Source: an uncultured Methylophaga sp. (lineage in GTDB: Bacteria > Pseudomonadota > Gammaproteobacteria > Nitrosococcales > Methylophagaceae). Taken from it: a DNA stretch of 64,000 nucleotides. Shown in pieces: positions 1 to 9,096 of the stretch. Position 1 is the first letter of the stretch. The number at the start of each line of letters is the position of its first letter. Location: contig CAJXKF010000005.1 of NCBI GenBank assembly GCA_913055695.1, positions 1 to 64,000 on the forward strand, in the 5' to 3' direction. The notes under the pieces are model-generated. The model saw only the letters and a program-made list of their open reading frames with translations. It did not search any database and was not told the origin of the DNA. A program made the position numbers and the translations under genes.

Positions 1-158
1 ATTTGTGTCAGTTCTGAATAACGCTGGTTAGCATAGTTACCAGCAGGCATCACCCAGTTGGCTTCATTTTGTTGCATCTGCAGCAATTCGTCAGCTGCAG
101 TGGCCATACCGGGTACAGCCAGAGACATCATTGCCAATGATAATGTTTTCAGCTTCAT
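1..158 (-). CDS. xoxF: PQQ-dependent methanol dehydrogenase, XoxF-like, N-terminal fragment
   Basis: Only the first 52 codons lie in the window; the gene runs off the left edge. The start codon at 158 follows a good ribosome site (AGAGGT, about 165-170). Residues 1-21 are a Sec signal peptide (MKLKTLSLAMMSLAVPG, then ATA before ADE), so the product is periplasmic. The mature start contains NWVMPAGNYANQRYSEL, the conserved opening of the eight-bladed PQQ methanol dehydrogenases; NQRYSEL resembles the lanthanide-type XoxF more than calcium-type MxaF. The family oxidises methanol to formaldehyde and passes electrons to a c-type cytochrome. The metal-deciding residues are outside the window, so XoxF rather than MxaF is an inference. 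Neighbouring pqqA and two response regulators fit this role. Confidence 0.8.
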   Translation of the reverse strand, partial: MKLKTLSLAMMSLAVPGMATAADELLQMQQNEANWVMPAGNYANQRYSELTQ

Positions 159-322
159 TAGATTTACCTCTTCTACATTAGAGTTGGTTGGTGACTATGA
201 AGTGGATAGTCACTGAGCACTACTCTATGCCGGATATTCCCATTTTTCATTAGGAAGCTATCACTGTGGAGGTAGGAATTTTTCCCTATGAATATAGGAA
301 AATATCTTAGGAGAGAATCAGA
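159..322 (-). promoter_or_regulatory. Upstream region of the methanol dehydrogenase: leader hairpin and phased TAGGAA repeats
   Basis: Seen directly: a perfect inverted repeat GTGACTAT / ATAGTCAC (191-198 and 206-213, 7-nt loop) sits 33-55 bases before the start codon and may form a leader hairpin. Further upstream, TAGGAA occurs at 251, 273 and 295, exactly 22 bases apart, about two helical turns. The last copy is also part of an inverted repeat CCTAT-GAAT-ATAGG (285-298). Inferred: phased activator sites, plausibly for one of the LuxR-type regulators encoded next door. No convincing -35/-10 pair was assigned. Confidence 0.45.
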
Positions 323-958
323 CTACTGTAGTCTGATGATTTGATGTTTGATGGCCAGTCTCACCAGCTCGACCGGAGTATGAATATTAAGCTTGTGTTT
401 GAGCTGGGTCTGATAATTAGCCACCGTTTTTTGACCGATTTTAAGGGTCTCAGCGATTGTGTCAATGTCTGCTCCTTCTGCCAGCAGACGGAAAATTTCA
501 AACTCTCTCGGTGTCAGCGAACGGGTTGGATCGTCATCAGCAGAAATATTTTGCAGTGCTATCGCCTGCGCGACTTCCGAACTGAGATAGCTTTTCCCGC
601 TGGCAACCTGACGAACCGCCTGAATCACTTCCTCGGCCGTGCTGGATTTCAACACATAACCTTTAGCCCCGGCACCGATGGCCTGAACCGCAAACACCAC
701 TTCTGTATGTGACGTAAACATGATGAGCTTGGCTTCGGGGTAGCGGGCTTTGATCTGGCTCAGAGTGGCCAGGCCACTTGAGCCCGACATGTTCATATCC
801 ATCAACATCACGTCGGGCTGATGCTGATGGTAGAGCTTGTAAGCATCGTCACCGGTATCGGCTTCTGCAATGACCTGCAGGTCCGCCTGCTCTTCCAGCA
901 GTCGTTTGACGCCGGAGCGCACTACAACGTGATCGTCAACCAGTATTACTTTAATCAT
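323..958 (-). CDS. NarL/LuxR-family response regulator (first of two)
   Basis: A 211-residue two-component regulator. The receiver domain (residues 1-120) begins MIKVILVDDH and has the phospho-acceptor Asp in DVMLMDMNM and the conserved Lys in GYVLKSS. A LuxR-type HTH occupies about 145-205 (LTPREFEIFRLLAEG, then IGQKTVANYQTQLKHKLN). I start at 958, where MIKV begins after an AGGGA site, rather than at the longer in-frame start at 1018, which adds 20 residues with no family counterpart. It lies between pqqA and the methanol dehydrogenase, all on one strand. LuxR-type regulators control methanol dehydrogenase genes in other methylotrophs (MxaB type), and that role is inferred here. No kinase is adjacent; the nearest is at 2058-3770. 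Confidence 0.85.
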   Translation of the reverse strand: MIKVILVDDHVVVRSGVKRLLEEQADLQVIAEADTGDDAYKLYHQHQPDVMLMDMNMSGSSGLATLSQIKARYPEAKLIMFTSHTEVVFAVQAIGAGAKGYVLKSSTAEEVIQAVRQVASGKSYLSSEVAQAIALQNISADDDPTRSLTPREFEIFRLLAEGADIDTIAETLKIGQKTVANYQTQLKHKLNIHTPVELVRLAIKHQIIRLQ

Positions 959-1170
959 TATGTTGTCCCTTTCAAAACTTCCATTACTGCGAAGCCCATT
1001 TGAGTTGGACTGCCTCACAAAAATGACCGTAATTCACAAGTCATAATCAGCTCTGTAACGCTTTTGTAGACCGCTGGTCGCGGTTTTAGTTCTTCAAAGC
1101 AAATGTAACAGCCTTAGCTGAATTCATTATTAATAACCATACACCGTTGCCTCCGGTTTCGGACATAAAA

Positions 1171-1193
1171 AAACCCGGCAGAGCCGGGTTTTT
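1171..1193 (-). terminator. Rho-independent terminator after pqqA
   Basis: Stem AACCCGGC / GCCGGGTT with a 3-nt AGA loop (1172-1190). Read on the minus strand it ends in a run of T, so it fits termination just after pqqA, insulating it from the regulator downstream. Confidence 0.8.
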
Positions 1194-1216
1194 CTGAGTT
1201 TGGTTTCTCTATGCTA

Positions 1217-1288
1217 TTAGCGGTTGCAAATATACATAGTGACTTCGAAACCGAAACGCATGTCTGAATATTCTGGTTTAGTCCACAT
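1217..1288 (-). CDS. pqqA: PqqA, precursor peptide of pyrroloquinoline quinone
   Basis: A 23-codon gene reading MWTKPEYSDM, then RFGFEVTMYICNR. It carries the hallmark E-V-T-M-Y core: the glutamate and tyrosine that PqqE and the later enzymes cross-link into the PQQ cofactor. The length (23 residues) is typical. The start follows GAGGTGATTACT, with GAGGTG as the ribosome site. A strong terminator lies directly after it and no pqqB, C, D or E gene is in the window, so it is a free-standing copy expressed on its own. PQQ is the cofactor of the dehydrogenase beginning at 158. Stand-alone or multiple pqqA copies are known in methylotrophs; whether others exist in this genome cannot be seen. Confidence 0.93.
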   Translation of the reverse strand: MWTKPEYSDMRFGFEVTMYICNR

Positions 1289-1394
1289 AGTAATCACCTC
1301 TTTTTATTTCTTGAAACACCGGATGACCGGATTCGTTAAGTTGTAGATTACAGAGCGCCCCAAAAAAGCCAGAGAGGAATTTGCTCGCTGTGAC

Positions 1395-1409
1395 TCAGGA
1401 TTTTCCTGA
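1395..1409. promoter_or_regulatory. Perfect short palindrome upstream of pqqA
   Basis: TCAGGA-TTT-TCCTGA lies between the end of the second response regulator gene and pqqA, about 107-121 bases before the pqqA start. There is no clear T-run, so a terminator is less likely than a protein-binding site. On the minus strand it reads CAGGAAAAT, close to the TAGGAAAAT found upstream of the dehydrogenase. The role is inferred only. Confidence 0.3.
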
Positions 1410-1416
1410 ATCGATT

Positions 1417-2061
1417 TCAGGCATCCACCAGACCACTGCGAATAGCCAGACGAGCCAGTTCAGCCGAGTTGGAAACATTCAGTTTTTGCTTGATGTTGGT
1501 GTGGTGTGTGCCAACTGTTTTGGGGCTGAGGCTGAGGATGTCGGCGATCTCATTGACGGTTTTGCCCTCGGCCAGCAGCCTGAATACTTCAAACTCCCGC
1601 TGACTTAACACATCCAGCGGATTCTCGGAGCCGGTTAATTTCTGCATCGCCAGTTGCTGCGCGATTTCCGGTGCAATACAGGTTTTGCCCTGTGCCACCA
1701 GCTCAACGGCTTTCAGCATTTCTTCCGGCGCACTGCGTTTGGGAATAAACCCCAGAGCCCCGGCCTGCATGGCCCGGGTAGTAAATACGCTGTCCTCATG
1801 CACGCTCAGTACCAGAATTCTGGCATTCGGCTCGCGCGCGACAATGCGCTCAATAGCACCGACACCGCCAATGCCGGGCATGGATATATCCATTACCACG
1901 ACATCCGGATGATGTTTGTTGAAATCCTGAACCGCCTGTTCGCCACTGCCTGATTCAGCTACGACGGTAAACTTGTCACCATCTTCCAGTAAACGGCGAA
2001 AGCCTGCCCGTACCAGTTCGTGATCATCCACCAGCAAGACTTTTGTTTTGTTTAGGCTCAT
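1417..2061 (-). CDS. NarL/LuxR-family response regulator, partner of the adjacent kinase
   Basis: A 214-residue regulator: receiver (KVLLVDDHELVRAG at the start, phospho-Asp in DVVVMDISMPG, Lys in GFIPKRS) and LuxR-type HTH (LSQREFEVFRLLAEG, LSPKTVGTHHTNIKQKLN). Its start overlaps the end of the histidine-kinase gene by 4 bases (ATGA type), implying translational coupling and a cognate pair. It closes the compact run bepA-soxY-soxZ-kinase-regulator, with pqqA 128 bases further on. Together with the similar protein at 323-958 it makes two LuxR-type regulators beside one kinase. Likely targets are the pqqA and dehydrogenase promoters; this is inferred from position. Confidence 0.88.
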   Translation of the reverse strand: MSLNKTKVLLVDDHELVRAGFRRLLEDGDKFTVVAESGSGEQAVQDFNKHHPDVVVMDISMPGIGGVGAIERIVAREPNARILVLSVHEDSVFTTRAMQAGALGFIPKRSAPEEMLKAVELVAQGKTCIAPEIAQQLAMQKLTGSENPLDVLSQREFEVFRLLAEGKTVNEIADILSLSPKTVGTHHTNIKQKLNVSNSAELARLAIRSGLVDA

Positions 2062-3770
2062 ATCAGTCTGTCCGCTCCGAGAGGAATCTTAATTTTTATC
2101 GCCACCCCGTCACCGGGTTCACTCAGCAGCTTGAACTCGCCGCCCATACTCTGCACTCTTTCACGCATGCCCAACAGGCCGAAATCGACATCTGAGTGAA
2201 AATCTTTGACCACCATGCCTTTGCCGTTGTCACTGATTTCAATCGTCAACGCATCCTTATCAGTACCCTGCTCGGCATGAATCTGAACTTTGATCTGGCT
2301 GGCCTGGGCATGACGCACCGCGTTGGTGATGGCTTCCTGCACTACTCTGAAGACCGTCATATTCATGGCTTCGTTCAGATTGTCGAGTTTACCGCTGATC
2401 TGCAACACAAAATTGATATCCGCTTCGCGTTCACGCCAACTGGCTATACTCTGCTCCAGTGTCGGCACCAGTCCCAGATCATCGAGCGGACTGGGTCGCA
2501 GACGGGTGATCATATTATGCACCACATCATAGATATGACTGGCGGTGTCAATAATCGCCTGGGCACTACCATGAATGCGGGGCTCATTGTCCTGCGTGCG
2601 GTTACGGATTAGTACCGCATCCGTCTTGATGGCGGTCAGACATTGTCCCAGTTCATCATGCAGCTCACGTGCGAGGTGACGACGCTCTGCTTCCTGGACC
2701 TCGTCCATGTGCTTGGTTAACAGCCGGGTTTCACGTAACTGGTTACGCGCCATTTCCGCCTGTTTAAGCTCAGTAATATCTCTCAGCGTACAGACCAGAC
2801 CGATGATTTGCTGATTGTTGTCATATAGCGGCACGCTGGACATTAACAAGGTCAGTTGTTCTCCGTCAGGCCGTGTCAGCGTGGTTTCCATATTCTCAAT
2901 GGTTTCGCAGTTTTCCAGTACCCGGGCTATCGTCTTACGCTGATGGTCAAAACCGAGATTGGCCAGAGCTTCGCCTTTGAGCACTGGCGTTTGCTTGGCA
3001 AACAAGCGTTCAGCGGTGGAATTGCAGAAAGTGATGTTACCGGCATGGTCGAGTGCCAGGATGGCGTCACCGGATTGCCGGACCAGCATGGCCAGCCTCT
3101 GGTTTTCGGCTGAACTCAGCTCCAGCGCCTGGCCCATACGGTTGAACGTCTGGCTGATCTGATTCATTTCGGGCAGCGTGAAGCTGGGCAGCCTTGAATG
3201 CAAATCACCCCGTTCGAAAGCCGCCAATGCCTGAAGCAAACGTTGCAGTGGTCGCAAAAACCAGTCAACGCCCCAATATAAAAAGATACTGACAAACACA
3301 AACACCACCATTCCCAGTCCGATGATGCTGCGAATATCCTGCCAGCGGTCGCTGATTTCCTGCATTGGCGCGGCATAAATCACCATATGACCGTTGCCGA
3401 AGCGTTTGCTTAAAGGCGTAATTTCAGGGAACAGAATTTTAACGAACCAGTCCGGTGGCTCGACTTCCAGGGTCGGCTCCGGCTCGCCTTCATAAAGCAG
3501 CCCCTGGGCATCAAACAGCAGGATATGCAGGCTGCGAATTTCACTCAGTGCCTTGATCATTTCATGCATCTGTTCGTTGATACCCAGCTCCCGGTTGAGC
3601 GGACGGTCAGCGAGCGTGAGTGTGATCAGTCTTGCGGCGGCATCCATGGTGTCCTGGACTTCTTTTTCTACCGACTGCCGGGCGTTGGAGATCAAGACAC
3701 CGGTTCCAGCCATCAGAGAGGCCAGTAAAAGAATGGTGAAGAAAAGGTTAACCTTGAGTTTCAGACTCAT
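2058..3770 (-). CDS. Membrane sensor histidine kinase, NarX-like (HAMP-PAS-HisKA_3-HATPase)
   Basis: A 570-residue inner-membrane sensor kinase. A transmembrane helix at about 8-28 is followed by a periplasmic sensor domain (about 30-145), a second helix (about 148-168, IIGLGMVVFVFVSIF), HAMP, a PAS domain (about 220-340) and a HisKA_3 dimerisation domain whose phospho-His is in RRHLARELHDELGQC. A HATPase with DNGKGM and GLLGMRERV closes it. This is the NarX/DegS class that pairs with LuxR-type regulators. It overlaps soxZ by 4 bases upstream and its regulator by 4 bases downstream. Its position in a SoxYZ/pqqA/methanol-dehydrogenase neighbourhood suggests control of methanol oxidation; the signal is unknown. 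Confidence 0.88.
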   Translation of the reverse strand: MSLKLKVNLFFTILLLASLMAGTGVLISNARQSVEKEVQDTMDAAARLITLTLADRPLNRELGINEQMHEMIKALSEIRSLHILLFDAQGLLYEGEPEPTLEVEPPDWFVKILFPEITPLSKRFGNGHMVIYAAPMQEISDRWQDIRSIIGLGMVVFVFVSIFLYWGVDWFLRPLQRLLQALAAFERGDLHSRLPSFTLPEMNQISQTFNRMGQALELSSAENQRLAMLVRQSGDAILALDHAGNITFCNSTAERLFAKQTPVLKGEALANLGFDHQRKTIARVLENCETIENMETTLTRPDGEQLTLLMSSVPLYDNNQQIIGLVCTLRDITELKQAEMARNQLRETRLLTKHMDEVQEAERRHLARELHDELGQCLTAIKTDAVLIRNRTQDNEPRIHGSAQAIIDTASHIYDVVHNMITRLRPSPLDDLGLVPTLEQSIASWREREADINFVLQISGKLDNLNEAMNMTVFRVVQEAITNAVRHAQASQIKVQIHAEQGTDKDALTIEISDNGKGMVVKDFHSDVDFGLLGMRERVQSMGGEFKLLSEPGDGVAIKIKIPLGADRLI

Positions 3771-4084
3771 GACAGGGTGGTCTCGGCAATCCCTTTGGCG
3801 CCGAGGTTATCCACCCAACGAACCATGATTTTGTCGCCGGAAGCACCACCTGCCAGTTGAAAAGAAAAATAGGGGTTACGTGCTGTCGCTGTGCCGCACT
3901 TGATAGTCAGAACTTCCCTGCCATTACGCCAGCAGCGGATATCCTGGATAAACTCGGCCGGGATCAGCTCGCCCTGCTCGTTTTTACCTCTGCCGGTGTG
4001 CATCGGGTGAGCGAGCAATACCCGCACGATGGTCTGCTCATCGATGAGCTTGGCACGTATTCTGTCTCTGGCTTTGATCGCCAT
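3767..4084 (-). CDS. soxZ: SoxZ-like sulfur-carrier partner protein
   Basis: A 105-residue protein with the SoxZ immunoglobulin-like fold signatures: HPMHTGRG, IPAEFI, NPYFSFQLAGG, GDKIMVRWVDN. In the Sox pathway SoxZ binds SoxY and the complex carries sulfur intermediates in the periplasm. It has no signal peptide, as expected, since SoxZ is exported with Tat-dependent SoxY. The start overlaps the soxY stop by 1 base and the end overlaps the kinase start by 4. No soxA, B, C, D or X is in the window. SoxYZ-like carriers are known next to quinoprotein dehydrogenases in methylotrophs, so a role tied to methanol dehydrogenase is as likely as thiosulfate oxidation. Confidence 0.82.
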   Translation of the reverse strand: MAIKARDRIRAKLIDEQTIVRVLLAHPMHTGRGKNEQGELIPAEFIQDIRCWRNGREVLTIKCGTATARNPYFSFQLAGGASGDKIMVRWVDNLGAKGIAETTLS

Positions 4085-4572
4085 CAGGCACAGCCTCCAA
4101 TATCTACCGCAATGTCGCGTGAGGTTCTGTAGAGCTTACCATCCGCTCGTACCACGGCAATCACTTCAGAGTCTTCCGCGACTTTGATCATGCTTTTGAA
4201 AGGCAAGACCACATCAGGCGTCAGCTCAACGCTCATCGCCAGCGGGTTGGGATTTTTCTCAACCAGAATTGCAATACGTTCGATATTCTTCAAGTCACTG
4301 CGGACCTCGACCGGCACCGAGGCACCGTTAACAGCATAGCTGGGCGGCGCGCCAAGTTTAAAAGCGATTTGTTTGGCATCTGCGACTTCTGCTTCACCCA
4401 GCAAAGCCAGCAGCGCATCCTCAACGCTTTCTGCAGTAAAAGCATCGCTGGGCCAGTGGGCGAGCAGGCGACGCGGAAGCAATAATCCGCTGCTGGCAAC
4501 CAGGGCCAAGGTGGAAGCGGAGATAGCGCCTTTAAGAAATGAGCGCCGTTTGGAATCGGCTTGGTGTGTCAT
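4084..4572 (-). CDS. soxY: SoxY-like sulfur-carrier protein, Tat-exported
   Basis: A 162-residue protein. The N-terminus has a twin-arginine signal (KRRSFLKGAISAST, then a hydrophobic stretch), so it is exported folded, presumably with SoxZ. The body fits SoxY (PNPLAMSVELTPDV, LPFKSMIKVAEDSEV). The carrier cysteine is at the extreme C-terminus: the protein ends DIGGCA, whereas classical SoxY ends GGCGG, so the swinging arm is shorter by one residue and has Ala in place of Gly. It starts 4 bases after the bepA stop. The cysteine supports a sulfur-carrying role; the partners and substrate here are not known. Confidence 0.82.
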   Translation of the reverse strand: MTHQADSKRRSFLKGAISASTLALVASSGLLLPRRLLAHWPSDAFTAESVEDALLALLGEAEVADAKQIAFKLGAPPSYAVNGASVPVEVRSDLKNIERIAILVEKNPNPLAMSVELTPDVVLPFKSMIKVAEDSEVIAVVRADGKLYRTSRDIAVDIGGCA

Positions 4573-4576
4573 GCTG

Positions 4577-6031
4577 TTACTGTTCCATTTGCGCCATAGC
4601 TTCTTCTATTTCACGCAGTCTTGAAGCGATTTTGGCGCGTTGATATTCATCATTGCCGGCGGCTTTTGCTGCCAGTTGCAATTGGTCTGCGGCGGCTTTG
4701 AGCAGGCCTGACTGGTAGTAATATTCTGCCAGCCAGCTATGGGACTGACTCATCTGCCCCATCTCCCCTTTGGCCTGCGCCAGCAGTTTATACACATTGC
4801 GGGAAGTTTCACCGAGCTCAATCTGTGTTTGCAACAGTTTATCGGCTTCAAAGGCGCGGCCGGTTCTCAGCAATGCCTTGACCTGTTCCATCGTCAATGC
4901 CTGATCATCAGGATAGAGGCGCTGGTTATCTTCATATATTTCCAGTGCTGCCTCAACCCGGCCAACCGCCATTTCGATATCGGCCAGTGCCAGTTGGTAA
5001 GCCAGCCGGTCTTTTTCTTTTTCCAGTAGCGGCTGCAGGGCTTCTCTTGCCAGTGTATGTTGACCACTCTTAAGCAAAGCCAGCGCGTAGCCATAACGAA
5101 CGGCTTCCCTATTGGTGTCATCCTCACGTGACATTGCTGATTTGTAATGCTGCAGCAAATCACTGGCATCTTCCGTCATCATCACCCTGAGCTTCTCTTT
5201 GATGAGATAAAACTGCTTGGGATCCGACAGTTGCGGCTTCATCTGATAATTGGCAGCGCGTCCACGGGCATCAGCGATACGGGAAGTAGTCACCGGGTGA
5301 GTTCGCAGAAATTCAGGGATATTATCGCCGCCATAATAGCGGCTGGCCTGCTGTAATTTTTCAAAAAAACTGGGCATGGCATCGGGGTCAAAACCTGATT
5401 CCACCAGCGTTTCCATCCCCAGGTTGTCGGCCTCGGCCTCATGTGCGCGGCTGTAATCAAGCTGACTCTGAATATCGCCGGCCTGAACTGCCATCATTGC
5501 TGCTGAGCCGGCTCTCGGATCGGCCGCGCCCAGCAGCGCCGCAGCAATCATCGCCGCAGTACGCGGAATGGTCATGCGTTTATGACGTTCAAAGCTGCGC
5601 AGAATATGCCGCTGGGTAATGTGCGCGATCTCGTGCGCCATCACTGATGCCAGTTCCGACTCGTTCTCCGCGGTCAGCAACAAGCCACTGTTAACCCCGA
5701 TAAAACCGCCGGGTGCCGCAAAGGCGTTGACAGTCGGATCGGGCAGCATAAAGAAAGTGTAATCGAGCCCGGGTTCATCACTGTTGGCCGCCAGCCGATA
5801 GCCCAGTGACTGAATATAGCTGTTGATCTCCGGGTCCTCAATCAACGGGGTGGATTGCTGCAAGCGCCAGAAAAAGGCCTGGCCGATTTCATATTCCTCC
5901 CGGGGAGAAATCAGCGCACCGGCACTGTCTCCCATTTCCGGCAGGGCAATGTCGAGGGCATTGCTCTGTGTCAGCGGCAATGACAGGCAGGCCAGTAAAC
6001 TCAGGGTGATTAATCGTTTCATACAGTGCAT
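4577..6031 (-). CDS. bepA: BepA/YfgC-like M48 metalloprotease with TPR domain
   Basis: A 484-residue periplasmic protease and chaperone of outer-membrane assembly. A signal peptide spans about 1-25 (LSLLACLSLPLTQSNALD). The M48 zinc site is HEIAHITQRH, with the third ligand in the HEAEADNLG segment. TPR-like helices fill about 290-475. In E. coli BepA promotes LptD maturation and degrades stalled outer-membrane proteins. I prefer the start at 6031, which has GGGGGA seven bases upstream; an internal ATG at 6022 is possible. It heads the minus-strand run into soxY with a 4-base gap, an unexpected partner for soxYZ and a sensor kinase. The gene is divergent from tusA. Confidence 0.88.
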   Translation of the reverse strand: MHCMKRLITLSLLACLSLPLTQSNALDIALPEMGDSAGALISPREEYEIGQAFFWRLQQSTPLIEDPEINSYIQSLGYRLAANSDEPGLDYTFFMLPDPTVNAFAAPGGFIGVNSGLLLTAENESELASVMAHEIAHITQRHILRSFERHKRMTIPRTAAMIAAALLGAADPRAGSAAMMAVQAGDIQSQLDYSRAHEAEADNLGMETLVESGFDPDAMPSFFEKLQQASRYYGGDNIPEFLRTHPVTTSRIADARGRAANYQMKPQLSDPKQFYLIKEKLRVMMTEDASDLLQHYKSAMSREDDTNREAVRYGYALALLKSGQHTLAREALQPLLEKEKDRLAYQLALADIEMAVGRVEAALEIYEDNQRLYPDDQALTMEQVKALLRTGRAFEADKLLQTQIELGETSRNVYKLLAQAKGEMGQMSQSHSWLAEYYYQSGLLKAAADQLQLAAKAAGNDEYQRAKIASRLREIEEAMAQMEQ

Positions 6032-6125
6032 AGACTCATCCCCCGGGATAGGGGTTCCGGCAAGACAATGAATGTAATTCCGTTTATCATTTAGCCATCA
6101 TTTGAATTATTCCTGGATCGCAAGT

Positions 6126-6368
6126 ATGTCAGAATTTGATGTAGAAATTGACTCATCCGGTCTCAATTGTCCACTGCCCGTATTAAAAGCGCGTAAAGCA
6201 CTGGCCGATATGTCGGCAGGCCAGAAATTACACCTGATTGCTACCGACCTCGGTGCCAATAAAGACATTCCGGCATTCTGCAAAATGACCGGCAACCCCT
6301 TGATCGACAGCTCTGAATCAGAGGGCAAACTGCATTTCACTATCGAGAAGGGAGAAACCAATGGCTAA
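6126..6368 (+). CDS. tusA: TusA-family sulfur-transfer protein
   Basis: An 80-residue cytoplasmic sulfur carrier with the family motif CPLPVLKARKAL, whose first Cys receives persulfide sulfur. TusA-type proteins act in tRNA thiolation or, next to DsrE-type proteins, in sulfur trafficking and oxidation. I chose the ATG at 6126 (MSEFDVEIDSSG) because the longer in-frame start at 6102 adds an atypical extension. It overlaps the following dsrE-like gene by 8 bases, so the two are coupled. The head-to-head soxYZ operon adds a second sulfur-carrier system, although transcription is divergent. Confidence 0.9.
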   Translation: MSEFDVEIDSSGLNCPLPVLKARKALADMSAGQKLHLIATDLGANKDIPAFCKMTGNPLIDSSESEGKLHFTIEKGETNG

Positions 6369-6825
6369 GAAAATGGCCATCATCGCCAGCAAAGGCACAC
6401 TGGATGGGGCCTATCCTCCATTTTTGCTCGCATCGACTGCAGCAGCGTTGGGGTTTGAAGCCAAGATTTTCTTCACCTTCTACGGCCTGCAGCTGCTTAA
6501 CAAAGAACTGAACCTGAAAGTGTCACCATTGGGTAACCCGGCCATGCCGATGCCGGTGACCGTACCCAGTATCGTTCAGGTGCTGCCCGGCCTCGAGGGC
6601 TTTGCCACCTGGATGATGAAACGCAAACTGAAAAAGAAAGGCGTCGCCAGCGTAGAAGAGCTAAGAGAAATCTGCATAGAGTCCGGCGTTGAACTGATTG
6701 CCTGTCAGATGACTGTGGATCTGTTTGACTTCAAACACGAAGACTTTGTTGAGGGTATCAGCAGTGGCGGTGCCGCTACCTTCCTGGAATTTGCTTCCGA
6801 GGCCGATATCACACTCTATATCTAA
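6361..6825 (+). CDS. DsrE/DsrF-family (DsrE2-like) protein
   Basis: A 154-residue protein of the DsrE superfamily. Features include KMAIIASKGTLDGAYP at the start, FFTFYGLQLLNK, and the conserved cysteine in LIACQMTVDLF, where DsrE2 proteins carry the sulfur-binding Cys. The hydrophobic PPFLLASTAAALGFEA segment is typical of the membrane-associated DsrE2 group. Translation is coupled to tusA by overlap. TusA-DsrE2 pairs pass sulfane sulfur in sulfur oxidisers and in cells handling thiosulfate; the direction of flow here is unknown. The stop lies just 6 bases before the tRNA-Arg gene on the other strand. Confidence 0.82.
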   Translation: MAKKMAIIASKGTLDGAYPPFLLASTAAALGFEAKIFFTFYGLQLLNKELNLKVSPLGNPAMPMPVTVPSIVQVLPGLEGFATWMMKRKLKKKGVASVEELREICIESGVELIACQMTVDLFDFKHEDFVEGISSGGAATFLEFASEADITLYI

Positions 6826-6830
6826 GCTGG

Positions 6831-6904
6831 CGTCCCCGGCAGGAGTCGAACCTGCGACCTTCCCCTTAGGAGGGGGACGCTCTATCCTGCTGAGCTACGG
6901 GGAC
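6831..6904 (-). tRNA. tRNA-Arg (anticodon CCT)
   Basis: Folds as a full cloverleaf: acceptor GTCCCCG / CGGGGAC, D arm GCTC/GAGC, anticodon stem TCCCC/GGGGA with loop CTCCTAA, and T arm GCAGG/CCTGC with TTCGACT. The loop gives anticodon CCT, reading AGG. The 3' end continues GCC rather than an encoded CCA. Confidence 0.95.
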
Positions 6905-6987
6905 AATGGCTGGGCATTATAACAGGCGTCTGGCATCTCGACGAATGGGTGATAAATGCGGTTGTTGGCTGGCAGGTACAGATAAAG

Positions 6988-7015
6988 AAAAAGGGGAGCC
7001 AACGCTCCCCTTTTT
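6988..7015 (-). terminator. Terminator after groEL
   Basis: Stem AAAAGGGGAGC / GCTCCCCTTTT with CAAC loop, T-rich in the minus-strand direction, 15 bases after the groEL stop. Confidence 0.85.
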
Positions 7016-7030
7016 GATGGATGACGATGC

Positions 7031-8964
<1,934 letters not shown>

Positions 8965-9032
8965 CAAACTCCTCCTAAAATCACAATAAAATCACTGTAC
9001 AAGTTCAGGGCTAAACCACTGAACAAGCAAGC

Positions 9033-9060
9033 ATTTGGGGAATGAAATTTTGTTTTCAAG
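9033..9060 (-). promoter_or_regulatory. Sigma-32 heat-shock promoter of groES-groEL
   Basis: On the minus strand, CTTGAA (9055-9060) and CCCCAAAT (9033-9040) are separated by 14 bases. This matches the RpoH consensus CTTGAA / CCCCATNT and its spacing, and lies about 70 bases upstream of groES. No CIRCE repeat is present, as expected for a gammaproteobacterium. Confidence 0.8.
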
Positions 9061-9096
9061 AGTCTGATATAAAAATTTTTGATGAGGGGGATGAGC

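Noticed and set aside
4572-4577. Idea that bepA belongs functionally to the Sox/kinase operon
   Set aside because: Only the 4-base gap supports it; BepA has a general outer-membrane role, so I keep it as co-location only.
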